Of a DNA stretch of 64,000 bases, positions 20,302 to 30,960 are shown piece by piece (the first letter of the stretch is position 1; each line of letters opens with the position of its first letter). The notes under the pieces were generated by a model. The model searched no databases. It worked only from the letters and a program-made list of their open reading frames with translations, and was not told the origin of the DNA. The position numbers were made by a program, and so were the translations under genes. Origin of the DNA: Dromiciops gliroides. Its lineage: Eukaryota > Chordata > Mammalia > Microbiotheria > Microbiotheriidae. The stretch is from positions 639,988,306 through 640,052,305 of the forward strand of contig NC_057863.1 in the NCBI RefSeq assembly GCF_019393635.1, read 5' to 3'.

Positions 20302-20451
20302 CGGTTTGTTTGTTTGGTGAGGCAATTGGGGTTAAGTGACTTGCCCAGGGTCACGCAGCTAGTAATTGTTAAGTATCTGAGGCCAGATTTGAACTCAGGT
20401 CCTCCTGAATCCAGGGCCAGTGCTTTATCCACTGCGCCATCTAGCTGCCCC
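20302..20451 (-). mobile_element. WSINE1-type SINE, 10-bp TSD
   Basis: TSD CTCTGGAGTG at 20292-20301 and 20452-20461. Confidence 0.9.
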
Positions 20452-20524
20452 CTCTGGAGTGTTATAAAAACAAAATGAGAGAAAATATATGGAAAAAAAG
20501 CTTAAAGTGCCCTGTTAGTTATTA

Positions 20525-20800
20525 CTGTACAGTGTTGGAAGTGAGATTTGAACCTCCATCTTCCTAACTCCAAGCCCAGTCTCTGGTTTATAGGTCAGAG
20601 CTGGAAGGGACCTTAGAGGTCAGCTAGTCCAACCCCCTTCATTTTACTGATGAGAAATCTGATGTCAGAGAAAGCTATTAGGATCGCTTGGAAGGGATCA
20701 GGTCATGTCCTGAGGGGCCTTGACAAAGGTCACCTGCCGAGTGAATGGCAGAGTGAGGGCTTGACCCAAGGCCTTTCTATTATACTTTCCACTGGACCAG
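20525..20800 (-). repeat. Old MIR/CORE-SINE relics
   Basis: Fragments with GAGATTTGAACCTCC, GACCTTAGAGGTCAGCTAG and AGAGTGAGGGCTTGACCC, in reverse. Confidence 0.45.
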
Positions 20801-21404
20801 AGTATTGAGTGTTTCTGCTCCCCAAGACTCCAAAGGCAGTGTTCTTGCCTTGGAATGCTAGGGCCAAGGGGCACCAATGAAGGAGAGGGAGGAGGAGGAA
20901 GAGCAGAGAAAGTCTCCCCTTTCTTGTCTTTCAGGGGAGCACCCAGAGCCGGAGCAGTGGCTACAGGTAAGTCTCATTTATCCTCATCAGATGAAGACCG
21001 GCCTTCATGAAAAACAATTTGGCAAACAGGGCAATGTTGCTACTCCCTTGTTAAAGGGAACATGCACTCAAACAGAAATTCCTGGTTTATCTACTTTTTG
21101 GTCTGTCTTTGTATGTTGGACTCTTTGTGTTTGCTGGTGATGGCTAAGTTCATAATAAAATAGAAAATGAAAGAAGGAAAGAGAAGAAAACAAGATGGGC
21201 AACCCATGGGCCAGGAAGCCAACGTGGCAAGTCATGTGGCCCCAAAGGATATATGTGGCCACCATGAAGAAGATCTGTTCTGGCCCCTCCTGGAGAAAGA
21301 TGGGTGGGCAGACAGGAAGAGGAAGCAGGCCAAAGGAAAGAGGTGGCACCCCTGAAAAGCCACCGCAGACACATGGAGGGCACAGTGTACTTTCTGGTCA
21401 TTAG

Positions 21405-21640
21405 TGAGAGAGAGGGTAGCAAAGTGGCTAGAACTGGCCTTGGAGCTAGGAAGAGATGGGCTCAAATCTTGCCTCTGATGCATCCTGCCTGGGTAACCTT
21501 GGGCATATCATTCAACCTCTCGGTGTTTTAGGCAAGACCAGAAGCTGCAGAAAGATGCTGACCTGCATTGATGGAGGGAGTTTCCTGACCTGGGAATTAC
21601 CTACAGCAGTGAAATCACAGGTCCAGTCCCTCGAGTTGTT
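21405..21640 (+). repeat. Old marsupial composite SINE
   Basis: Diverged tRNA-like head (AGTGGCTAGAACTGG), core with CCTTGGGCATATCATTCAACC, then a 3' module with TGCTGACCTGCATTGATGG and AGTGAAATCACAGGTCC. Confidence 0.5.
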
Positions 21641-21874
21641 GTTTTTGTTATCAATTATAGGTTCCATCTCAAAGGGCCATCTTCCCCTGACTAGGAAGGC
21701 CTCAGCCTTACAGTTATGGGGCACTAGTGTCTACAATGGAACATGTTCCTGTCTCCCCTCTGCCTCTTGGCTTCCATCAAAGTACAGCCTAGGGGTCTCT
21801 TCTCACACAAGGCCTTTCTTGATTCCTCTGCTTCTTGACATTATTTTGTGTGAATTCTCTATTTATGTATATAT

Positions 21875-22065
21875 TTTGTTGTTTAGTCATGCCAGTCACA
21901 TTCAACTCTTTGTGACTGGAGTGCTTTGCCTTTTCCTTCTCCAGCTCAGAGGAAACTGAGGCAAACAGGGTGAAGAGACTTGCCCAGGGTCACACAGCTA
22001 GTAAATGTCTGAGTCTGGATTTGAACTCAGGAAGATGAATCCTCTGTGACACCACATGGTTGCCC
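21875..22065 (-). mobile_element. RTE-tailed SINE
   Basis: TTGTTGTTTAGTCATGCC tail complement, CAACTCTTTGTGAC, GAGGCAAACAGGGTGAAG core and tRNA-like head complement. Confidence 0.75.
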
Positions 22066-22094
22066 ATTGACTTATTTTTATATACATACATACA

Positions 22095-22300
22095 TATGCT
22101 CATAAATTTAGAGTTACAGGAGACCTTAGAAGTCAACTAGTCCAATTCTCACATTTTTCAGAAGAAGAAACTGAGGCCCAGAAAAATGAGGGCATTTGCC
22201 CATGGTCACACTGGTAATCAGGGTCAAAGGCAGGATTTGAACTTACGACCTCTGACTCCAGAGCTGGTGCTCTTTCCAGTAAGCCAGGTCTGCATGGAAC
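22095..22300 (-). repeat. MIR-like SINE relic
   Basis: GAAGAAACTGAGGCCCAG, TTTGCCCATGGTCACAC, GGATTTGAACTTACGACC in reverse orientation. Confidence 0.6.
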
Positions 22301-22802
22301 TCAGGTGGGGTTCAGTGACTTGCCAAGGTCAGGTGGGGAGTAAGTGGTTAATTAAATCTCCCCAGCAGAATGTAAACTCCTAGAAGGCAGAGACGGTCTC
22401 ACATCTGTCTTTGGATCCTCAGGTCCTAGGGTAGTGCCCGGCAGCCATAGCAATGTGCTTCATCATTGTTTGCTGACTTGAGAGGAAGTGGAGTCAAGGA
22501 TCCCCCAAATGGTGATGAAGAGGGGAATGAGTGGGGGAATGACAGAGGAGAGGCATCATAAAAGAAGTTGTTGGAGAAATATATGCTTGGAAGAAAACAA
22601 GGGTGGCCCATATGTTCTCATCGGGAGAACTTGAGAAAGGCCCCCTGGTTGCCGGACAGACCCCTTCATGGGGGATTATGGGAGGGATGCTGACAAGAGC
22701 CACCCGAGCTAGGCTAGTGTAGATAACTTGCCACCTGCCTTGATGGAGGGAGGGGTTGAGGATCCCAGATCCCTTGGACTTTAGAGATCTTCCAGTAAAT
22801 CA

Positions 22803-22975
22803 GGACTTTTTAACCGTTTTTATATGGGGGACCCCTCAGACAGGCGGGACCTCTTCTCAGAATCATGTTTTTAAATGCACAAAGTTAAATACTGAGGACA
22901 AAATCAATTATATTGAAAGTTATTTAAAACATTTTAAGTTGACCCCAAGTTAAGAACCTCTGATCTAGAAACCTG
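22803..22975 (+). mobile_element. Short DNA-transposon relic (same family as 6079)
   Basis: Contains GGGGGACCCCTCAGACAGG, TCAGAATCATGTTTTTAAATG and ends AAGTTAAGAACCTCTGATC. Confidence 0.5.
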
Positions 22976-22984
22976 GAGGTCTTA

Positions 22985-23570
22985 CGTGAGCTGATGATGA
23001 GTGAGATGAGCAGAACCAGAAGAACATTGTACACAGTATCATCAACACTGAGTGTTGACCTACTGTGATGGACTATATTCTTCTCACCAATGCAATGGTA
23101 CAGAAGAGTTCCAGGGAACTCATGATAGAAGAGGATCTCCAAATCCAAGAAAAAAAAAAAAAGAACTGTGGAGTATAGATGCTGTTTGAACCATACTATT
23201 TCTTTTGTTTTGGGTGCTGTTGTTTTTTTTTTCTATTTTGAGGTTTTGCATCACTGCTCTGATTTTTTCTCTTGTAACAGGATTAATGCAGAAATAGGAT
23301 TAATGTTATTATGTGTATATATATATATATGTAAATGTATAGAGATATATAGATATAACCTATATCAGATTACCTGCTGTCTAGGGGAGGGAGGAGGGAG
23401 GGGAGGGAGGGAGAAAAATCTGAAATTGTAAAGCTTGTATAAACAAAAGTTGAGAACTATCTTTACATGTAACGGAAAAAAAATACCTTATATGTAAAAA
23501 AAAAAGTTAGCAGAGGGAGAAGGGGTGTAAGAAGAGTAATAAAACATTTGACCCTAAAAAAAAAAAAAGA
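22985..23570 (+). mobile_element. LINE-1 3' end with poly(A)
   Basis: Forward copy of the L1 3' region: GAGATGAGCAGAACCAGAAG, CTATATCAGATTACCTGCTG, a GGGAGGGAGGAGGGAGG polypurine block, TTGAGAACTATCTTTACATG, and an A-rich end. Confidence 0.8.
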
Positions 23571-24119
23571 ACCTCTGATCTAGACCAGCTCCTCTCATTT
23601 TACAGATAGGGAAATCAAGGCCCAGAGAGACTGAGCTGCTCAGAACCCCTCCTTCTTCAGGTGGGCCTGGCGCCTCTTCCCCTCACTAGGAGGAATATGT
23701 TGCATCAGGCTGACACTCGCCCTCCCTCCACAGCCCTCCCCCCGCTGCACTCCTCCTTGGTGTGGGGGACAGGCCATGCAAATTAAAAGATCAACAGAAG
23801 GCAAATTCTGCCTTAATGACAGAGCCCTGTGCCAACAGACTGGGGAGCCGGGCTGGCTCCAGATGGTGGCCTTGGAGGAGGGAAGATGGGGAGCCAGGGC
23901 ATGACGCAGAGACATGGATGATAGGGAAAGACCAAGGGGACGCCTGGACACTGATTATAAAAATAATGAGAGCTCAGTCTCCGCAGAGCTTTCCTTTCGA
24001 CAGCTGCTTGAGTGAAGGAGTGATCTGGAGAGAAGCATGCTCCCTCACCCTGGAGGTCTGTAAGCAAAGGCTGGGTGGCCAGTTGTCTGCTGGGTTGCAG
24101 AGGGGATTATTTTTCAGGT

Positions 24120-24300
24120 ATGTGGTACAAGAGGCAAAGAGTGCTGGACTTAGAAAACCTAGGTTCCAGTTCTGACTGTTGCTCACTACCTGGGTTGACC
24201 TTGGACAAGTCACCGAAAATCCTTGAGCCTTGGTTTGCTTGTCTGTAAAATGGAATTGATGGCTTCCAAGGTCCCTTCTGGCTCTATGTCTAGCATCCTG
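24120..24300 (+). repeat. MIR-like SINE relic
   Basis: GAGGCAAAGAGTGCTGG, CTTGGACAAGTCACCG, GTCTGTAAAATGGAATTG. Confidence 0.55.
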
Positions 24301-24362
24301 TGACAAGGTGACCACTGAGATCTCTTACAACTGTGTGTAACTGAAGGAGAAACGCAATTGGA

Positions 24363-24506
24363 AGGGGCAGCTAGGTGGTGAAGTGGAGAAAGCACCGGCC
24401 CTGGATTCAGGAGGACCTGAGTTCAAATCCAGCCTCAAACACTTGACGCTTACTAGCTGTGTGACCCTGGGCAAGTCACTTAACCCTCATTGCCCCCCCC
24501 CCCCAA
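24363..24506 (+). mobile_element. WSINE1-type SINE, 15-bp TSD
   Basis: TSD AGAAA-C/T-GCAATTGGA at 24348-24362 and 24507-24521. Confidence 0.9.
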
Positions 24507-24624
24507 AGAAATGCAATTGGAGTAAGAAGAAAGCCTCCATCTCGTTGTTAATTCCCTGGGTGACCTTAGTCAAGTCACTTCTCTTCTCGTGCTCGACACA
24601 TGAAAGGGCTACACGGCCTGACTT

Positions 24625-24950
24625 TTTTTTTTATGTAAATAGTATTTTATTCTTTCCTATTTTATGTAAAGATAGTTTTTCAACATTGATTTTCCATAAG
24701 ATTTTGAATTCCAAATTTTTCTCCCTCTCTTCCTCCCCAAGATGGCAAGTGATGTGATACAGGTTGTATGTGGGCAATCACGTTAAACATATGTCTACAT
24801 CTGTCATGTTGTGAAAGAAGAAACAGAACAAAAGGGAAAATCCACCCCTAACCCTCCTCCAAAAAAAACAGAAACCAAAGAAAGCGAAAACAGTCGGCTT
24901 CGATTTGCATTCAGACTCCATCGACTCTTTCTCTGGAGGTGGAGGGCTGC
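24625..24950 (-). mobile_element. LINE-1 3' end
   Basis: Reverse copy: poly(T), AAGATAGTTTTTCAACATTG, AATTCCAAATTTTTCTCCC, GTCATGTTGTGAAAGAAG, CTTTCTCTGGAGGTGGAGG. Confidence 0.8.
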
Positions 24951-25615
24951 ATGACTCGTTCTGGGATTCTGTGAGTGGGCTCAGGTTCCTGTTCCAAGGA
25001 CAGCGGGGGAGGGAGCTGTCTCTGAAACATCTCAGGGCACCTCACCCCGAAACGCTCAGGACTGAACTTGTCTCTTGAGGCCAGTGAGGAGCATGGCTGG
25101 GGGGTGTCTGTTTTCCAGCTCATTGGCAGGTGGACCCACCTGGCAGTTGCCTGGTCACCTTTAGCCCCTCCCTCTGAGCTTTTCTGGACAACTCATGGGG
25201 TACAGGTAACTCCAGGGGAGGCTCTTTCATCATTCCCCCCTTCGTGATTCTGCAGATTTTAATAAAGCAATCTCTGCTTCCTGTAAGGGAAATCCCCTCT
25301 CATCACAAACTATCCTTCTGTTCTGTCACCATGCAGGGCTGCCCTGATCCCTTAAGGCTACCTCTTGCCCTTTATTAGACGCCCAGGGCTCCAGAAAGGT
25401 GCTGGGCTCAGCTCCGGGGACAATCATCTTTGTCCCAAGGGGATTTGTGCTCTCTGTGGAATGAAGTTTGTTTAAAAGGATTGCGAGTCCCAAACAAGCC
25501 AGGTAGCGATGGACAGAGGCAGCAGCTAGGGCCCAGCAAGCAGCTTCAGGAGTAGGATGGTGTCATTCTTTGTACTTGTACCTGGCACAGTGGCTGTTTC
25601 ATAAACGCTTGTTGA

Positions 25616-25930
25616 GGGGCAGCTAGGTGGCACAGTGGATAGAACACCGGCCTTGGAGTTAGGAGGACTTGAATTCATTTTTTTTGGGGGGGGGGATGAG
25701 GCAATTGGGGTTAAGTGACTTGCCCAGGGTCACACAGCTAGTAAGTGTGAAGTGTCTGAGGCTGGATTTGAACTCAGGTCCTCCTGAATCCAGGGCCGGT
25801 GCTCTATCCACTGCACCACCTAGCTGCCCCAGGACTTGAATTCAAATCTGGTCTCAGACAGCAGCTGTGTGATCCTGGGCAAGTCACTTAATCCCAATTG
25901 CCTCCTCCTCCCCTCCCCCCCAAAAACAAC
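25616..25930 (+). mobile_element. WSINE1-type SINE, split by an inverted SINE
   Basis: Outer element: 25616-25677 carries the head, 25845-25930 the rest, ending CAATTGCCTCC and a C/A-rich tail. Confidence 0.9.
25678..25830 (-). mobile_element. WSINE1-type SINE inside another SINE, 14-bp TSD
   Basis: TSD AGGACTTGAATTCA at 25664-25677 and 25831-25844, a duplication of the outer SINE's own sequence. Confidence 0.92.
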
Positions 25931-26059
25931 AACAAAACACTTGATTGATTGATTGACTCTGCTTGGTGCCTCCCCCTACTCTTCTGGAATTCTCTTCCCC
26001 CCTCCTAACATCCCAAATGACTACTTTCAGCACCCCTTATTATAGGACCTTATTCCCAG

Positions 26060-26225
26060 TCAGCCAATTGAGTGCAGGGGAAAGGGCACTGCTCTGGGTT
26101 CAAATCCTGCCCCTGCCAGTTACTTCCTATGTGACCTTAGGCAAGTCACTTGGTCTCCATGGGATTCAGTTTCCTCATTTGTAAAAGTAAGAGGTCAGAC
26201 TGAGGCCCCTTCCAGCTCAAGAGCA
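26060..26225 (+). repeat. MIR-like SINE relic
   Basis: GGGTTCAAATCCTGCC, ATGTGACCTTAGGCAAGTC, CCTCATTTGTAAAAGTAAG. Confidence 0.6.
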
Positions 26226-26229
26226 TGAT

Positions 26230-26905
26230 CTGTTAAATGATTCCCCACTGAGGCTTGAGGAAAGTATAGTTAAAAGTATTTGTTCTTTATATGTTACTCA
26301 TAAAAGACTGAAAAGTGAGACAAATGGTCATTTCTCTCTTATATTAATAAATCATTGAATTAAGACCAAGATTTTTTTTAGAAGCTTATAGGTTGTTCAG
26401 TCTCTGAAGGACATTTTTGAAGGGTGAGATTGCTCAAATCCCAGGGGTACATGTTTTTCACTCCTGGGTGGGAGACATCACCCAGCTAGAAAACCTTACA
26501 AAAGGTTTTAATCTAAGGTGAATTCTGGCCCACTGTGTTCCACTCATCCAGTTCTGAGTAGAGGTGGATCCCCTTTTGTCTAGATTGTCTTAGAAGGGGT
26601 TACTCTGGATAAGATAAAAGTCTTTTTGGCCAAGACTTCATGATTAGTTACATCTCCCAGTATCTCATTAGAATAAATCCACCTCTCATTATAATATTCA
26701 TTCTTCTCATTAATTGTTAGCCAATCAGTCGATTGACACCCTCAGGAACACCTACTCTTCCAAGGGCATATTAGCTTTGAGTGGTTTCCATGATGGGTCT
26801 TTGACATTTGAGAGTGCCACTGACCTCTTTTATTATTTGCTAGCATGATTAAGAAAATGATTAATTACCTAGAAACTATGTCTTTCCAACTTTTTACAGT
26901 GTCAC
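26230..26905 (-). repeat. Unclassified old repeat, inverted partner of 27604-28195
   Basis: Its complement shares ordered blocks with 27604-28195: AGACATAGTTTCTAGGTAAT, AATAAAAG near the start, and CTGAGTGGAACACAGTGGG with CTTTTGTAAGGTT later. It may be an LTR-like or DNA element; I cannot place it in a family. Confidence 0.45.
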
Positions 26906-26925
26906 AAAAGCTTTAAAGGGCCCAC

Positions 26926-27190
26926 AGTTAGAATACTGGCCCTGGAGTCCGGAGGATCTGAGTTCAAATCTCACCTCAGACACTTACTGTGTGACCCTGG
27001 ACAAGTCACTTAACCCTGGTTGCCTTAAATATTCAGGGCCATCTCCAGTCGTCCTGGTGTCTATCTTGCCACTGGACCCAGATGGTTTTGGAGGAGAGAG
27101 TGAGGTTGGTGACTTTGCATAGCCCTGCCTCACTTAAAACCAATTCACTGTAATCCATGACATCACCTTCCCATGTCATGGTCCTTTTCA
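26926..27190 (+). repeat. Old composite CORE-SINE
   Basis: CORE-type first half (GAGTTCAAATCTCACC, CTTACTGTGTGACCCTGG) joined to a 3' module CATCTCCAGTCGTCCTGG, GCCACTGGACCCAGATGG, ending TTTTCAAGAATGAAGGAC. This 3' module is not in the other SINEs of the window. Confidence 0.65.
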
Positions 27191-27364
27191 AGAATGAAGG
27201 ACAAAGGGCCCAAACAGACTTCCTAAGGGAAGAGTTTCAGACACCAAGACAGGGTTTTCCCAGTGTCCAAGCTCTGCCTGTCATGAGGCCACAAGATCAA
27301 GGTCAGTCCTCAATCATGGAAGAGCAAACAGTTACTAGCCTAGGCTATGGGCCTATCAGGGAAA

Positions 27365-27600
27365 CTAGGGGGCCCAAGTGGATAACACACTAGGCCTGGA
27401 GTGGGGAAAAGACCTAAGTTCAAGTGTGACTCCTGGAAAAGAAACTTTACCTTTGTCTATTTCAGGTTACCCAGTTGTAAAATGGAGATAATAACAGCAA
27501 CTATCTCTCAGCGTTGTTGTGAGAATCACATGAAGATAAGATCTATAAAGCTCCTAGCACTGTGTCTGGCACATAGTAGGTGCTGCAGCAATTTAAAAGG
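27365..27600 (+). repeat. MIR SINE
   Basis: CAAGTGGATAACACACTAGG head, AATGGAGATAATAACAGC, GTTGTTGTGAGAATCAC and GGCACATAGTAGGTGCTG 3' end. Confidence 0.7.
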
Positions 27601-27603
27601 TTT

Positions 27604-28195
27604 GAGAGACATGGTTTCTGGATAATTAATTGTATTACCAATAAGGCCTACATGTTAATTTTTTGGGGGGGCAGGCCAGTGAGGGTTAAGTGACTTGCCC
27701 AGGGTCACACAGCTAGTGTTAAGTGTCTGAGGCTGGATTTGAACTCAGGTCCTCCTGAATCCAAGGCCAGTGCTTTATCCACTGCGCCACCTAGCTGCCC
27801 CAGGCCTACATGTTATTAATAAAAGGATGGTCATTTGGAATCTCTCTTAAACCAAAGACAATCATGGCAGAGGGCTCAGGTCTTATCTGTCCTTTTGGAA
27901 TCCAGTGGCAATCAACTCTGATGGGTTAACACAATGGGAGGTGAGACACATTAAAATGGGTCTGAGAGAGACCACCTCATCCTTAGGTAGAGTCTTATCT
28001 CTATACTCAGACCACGCCCAGATTTGGGCAATTTATCCCCACCAAAACCTGAGTAGAACACAATAGGCTTCCCCACGTTAGGATAAATTCCTTGTAAGGT
28101 TGGTTGGGGTCTGACCAAGATTGAGGAGAGTTAATTCAATCTCATTATCAGTAATGTCTTTTAAGAGAACTTAACTTTTTACTTTTTAAAATCCG
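27604..28195 (+). repeat. Unclassified old repeat, split by a SINE
   Basis: Forward partner of 26230-26905; includes CTGAGTAGAACACAATAGG and TTCCTTGTAAGGTTGG. Ends about 28195. Confidence 0.45.
27658..27801 (-). mobile_element. WSINE1-type SINE, 14-bp TSD
   Basis: TSD AGGCCTACATGTTA at 27644-27657 and 27802-27815. Confidence 0.93.
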
Positions 28196-28203
28196 GACTT
28201 TGG

Positions 28204-28345
28204 TGGGACAGCTAGGTGGTACAGTGGATAAAGCACTGGTCCTGGATTCAGGAGGACCTGAGTTCAAATCAGACCTCAGATATGTGACACTTACTAGCTG
28301 TGTGACCTTGGGCAAGTCACTTAAGCTTCACTGTTCTGCAAAAAA
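28204..28345 (+). mobile_element. WSINE1-type SINE, 15-bp TSD
   Basis: TSD AAATC-C/A-GGACTTTGG at 28189-28203 and 28346-28360. Confidence 0.92.
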
Positions 28346-28549
28346 AAATCAGGACTTTGGGTGAAGGGGGAAATTCTGGATTTCCTCAAATTATTGGTTA
28401 TTAATAATAATTTCAGAGCTATGTAAATGCTTGGTCCCTTCCCCCCATTTAACAAATTATATGTACATACTGCATAACACACACACATATACACATATGC
28501 TCTATTTTTACATGTGAAGATGTTGAGGACCATAGGCTAAGTGATTTGC

Positions 28550-29930
28550 CAAAGTTCTCACAGACCTATATTCTCTCTACCAACCTCTATTCTCACATCT
28601 CTAACGGTCTTTCACATATCTCATACTGGATGTTCAGTAGTCATCTTAAATTTAACACATCCAAAACAGAACTCATTGTCTTCCCCCTAAAATCTCCCCT
28701 CCTCCTACTTTTTCTATTACTTTAAAGGACAACACAATCCTCCCAGTCTCCCAGCCCATGTCTTCACTCTCCCTTACCTCCCATATCCAATAAGAGACCA
28801 AGGTCTGTAAATTTCACCTCTGTAGCATCTCTTGTCGATTTCACCTCTGCAGCATCTCAGTCGATTTCACCTCTGTAGCATCTCTTGTTGATTTCATCTC
28901 TGCAGCATCTCTGTAGATTTCACCTCTGCAGCATCTCAGTCGATTTCACCTCTGTAGCATCTCTTATTGATTTCATCTCTGCAGCATCTCTGTAGATTCC
29001 ACCTCTGTAACACCTCTTGTAGATTTCACCTCTGTAGCATCTCTTGTAGATTTCACCTCTGCAGCATCTCAGTCGATTTCACCTCTGCAGCATCTCAGTC
29101 GATTTCACCTCTGTAGCATCTCTTGTTGATTTCATCTCTGCAGCATCTCTGTAGATTCCACCTCTGTAACATCTCTTGTAGATTTCACCTCTGTAACATC
29201 TCTTGTAGATTTCACCTCTCCAGCATCTATCCAATATGCCCCCCTCTCTCTTCTGACACTGCCTCCACCCTCGTCCAGTCCCTCAACACTTCACATCTGG
29301 CTGCTGGGGTGGGGGGGCTTGCTTGCCTCAGGTCTCTTCTCATTCCAGTCCACCCTAAGTTCAACTGCCAAACTGGTTTTTCTAAAGTACAGATCTGGCC
29401 ATGTCACCCTTCACTCAATAAACTCCAGTGACTCCCTTTCACTTCCAGGAACAGATTAAAAAGCACTCCTTTTGGCACTGCAAGGCCTTTATAACCTAAT
29501 CCCCCTCTCTCTTTCCAGTCTTACACCCTACTCCCCCATGCTTACTCTTTGATCCAGGGACACTGGCCTCCTGGATGTTCCATCTCGCAGGCTCCAGGCA
29601 TTTTCTCAGGCTGTCCTCCTGGCCTGGCATGCTCTCCCTCTTCATTTCTGCTTTCTGACTTCCTCCAAATTCCAGTTAAAATCCCATCTTTTACAGGAAG
29701 TCTTTCCCAACTTCTCTTCATTCCAGTGATTTCCCTCTGTTAATTATTTCCTATTTATCCTCTATAGAACTTGCTTTGTATATATTTGCTCGCGTGTTGT
29801 TTCCCCCATTAGATTGAAAGTTCCCTGAGGGCAGGGACTGTCTTTTGCCTCTTTTTGTATCTTCTGAACTTAGTACAGTACCTGGTACATAGTAGGTGCT
29901 TAATAAACATTTATTAATTGATTAATATGC
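28550..29930 (+). repeat. L2 LINE 3' region with an internal minisatellite
   Basis: Ordered L2 motifs: ATACTGGATGTTCAGTAGTC, CCAAAACAGAACTCATTG, TAGATTGAAAGTTCCCTGAGG-type block near 29812, and GGTACATAGTAGGTGC with TAATAAACATTTATTAATTG at the end. The segment after AAGAGACCAAGGTCTG is expanded into a tandem array. Confidence 0.75.
28811..29230 (+). repeat. 26/27-bp minisatellite, about 15.8 units
   Basis: Fifteen full units and one partial, each ATTTCA-C/T-CTCTG followed by AGCATCTC or AACATCTC and a variable end (CAGTCG, TTGTTG, TGTAG, TTGTAG). Unit starts: 28811, 28838, 28864, 28891, 28917, 28943, 28970, 28996, 29023, 29050, 29076, 29102, 29129, 29155, 29182, 29209. Units 5-9 and 11-15 repeat in the same order (133 bp each) with about three differences. 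Confidence 0.95.
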
Positions 29931-30125
29931 CAAGTTGGGTGCCAAGTGCTAGGCTTGTAATCCTGGGTTAGTGACTGTTTGCAAAGCAGTAAAGGAATAT
30001 TGCTCTTGAGCCTGTGGCCTCATAATAGGTAAAGACAAAGTTTATGTATCAGGAAAGTCCTGTTTCATTTGTGAAACTCTACCCTTGGGAATTCCTACTG
30101 GGGCCCTTTAAAGCTTTTCAGTCTT

Positions 30126-30279
30126 GGGGGCAGCTAGGTGGTGCAGTGGATAAAGCACTGGCCCTGGATTCAGGAGGACCTGAGTTCAAATCTGGCTTCA
30201 GACACTTGACACTTACTAGCTGTGTGACCCTGGGCAAATCACTTAACCCCCATTGCCCTGCAAAACAAAAAACAAAAAC
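30126..30279 (+). mobile_element. WSINE1-type SINE, 16-bp TSD
   Basis: Perfect TSD AAAGCTTTTCAGTCTT at 30110-30125 and 30280-30295; tail of CAAAACAAAA type. Confidence 0.95.
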
Positions 30280-30326
30280 AAAGCTTTTCAGTCTTTTATG
30301 AGTTCTCTATAAAGAGCAAATACTTT

Positions 30327-30475
30327 GGGGGCAGCTAGGTGGTGCAGTGGATAAAACACCAGCCCTGGATTTAGGAGGACCTGAGTTCAAATCCGACCTC
30401 AGACATTTGACACTAGCTGTGTGAGACCCTGGGCAAGTCACTTAACCCTCATTGCCCCGCAAAAAAAAAAAAAAA
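30327..30475 (+). mobile_element. WSINE1-type SINE, 12-bp TSD
   Basis: TSD AGCAAATACTTT at 30315-30326 and 30476-30487; long pure A-tail suggests a recent insertion. Confidence 0.95.
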
Positions 30476-30605
30476 AGCAAATACTTTAAGCTAGTGGTGT
30501 CCAATTCAAATAGAAACGGCTGAATACTTACTTAGAAAACCCCAGATTAACATTAACTATGTTGTATTTTCATTTAATTTGTTAAACATTTCCCAATTAC
30601 ATTTT

Positions 30606-30752
30606 CGGGGGTGGGGGGCAGGGCAATGAAGGTTAAGTGACTTGCCCAAGGTTACACAGCTAGTAAGTGTCAAGTGTCTGAGGATAGATTTGAACTCAGG
30701 TCTTCCTGAATCCAGGGCCTGTGCTTTATCCACTGAACCACCTAGCTGCCGC
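30606..30752 (-). mobile_element. WSINE1-type SINE, 14-bp TSD
   Basis: TSD CCCAATTACATTTT at 30592-30605 and 30753-30766. Confidence 0.93.
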
Positions 30753-30779
30753 CCCAATTACATTTTAATCTGGTTCTGG

Positions 30780-30960
30780 CCTTACTTATCATAATGGCAA
30801 GACTTCTGACCCTGGATTTAGGGAGCTAGATTCCCTGACACATACTGTGTGACTCTGGGAAAGTCTCTTCCCCTTCTGGGCCTGTTATTTTATCTGTAAG
30901 AGGAGGGGGCTGTGGTCCCTTCCAGCTGTAGATATAGGAGAGAATCAGATGAGGTGTATG
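30780..30960 (+). repeat. MIR-like SINE relic
   Basis: TACTGTGTGACTCTGGG, TTTTATCTGTAAGAGGAGG, GGTCCCTTCCAGCTG. Confidence 0.5.

Noticed and set aside
20877-21140. 87-codon frame near 21 kb as a small gene
   Set aside because: No recognisable domain, no splice context, and simple Glu-rich start; unsupported.
28811-29230. Regular repeats resembling a CRISPR array
   Set aside because: Units abut with no unique spacers, lie inside an L2 copy, and the genome is vertebrate.
29123-29431. 102-codon frame with repeated RFHLCNIS-like peptide
   Set aside because: It is a translation of the minisatellite and adjoining L2 sequence; no splice or family support.
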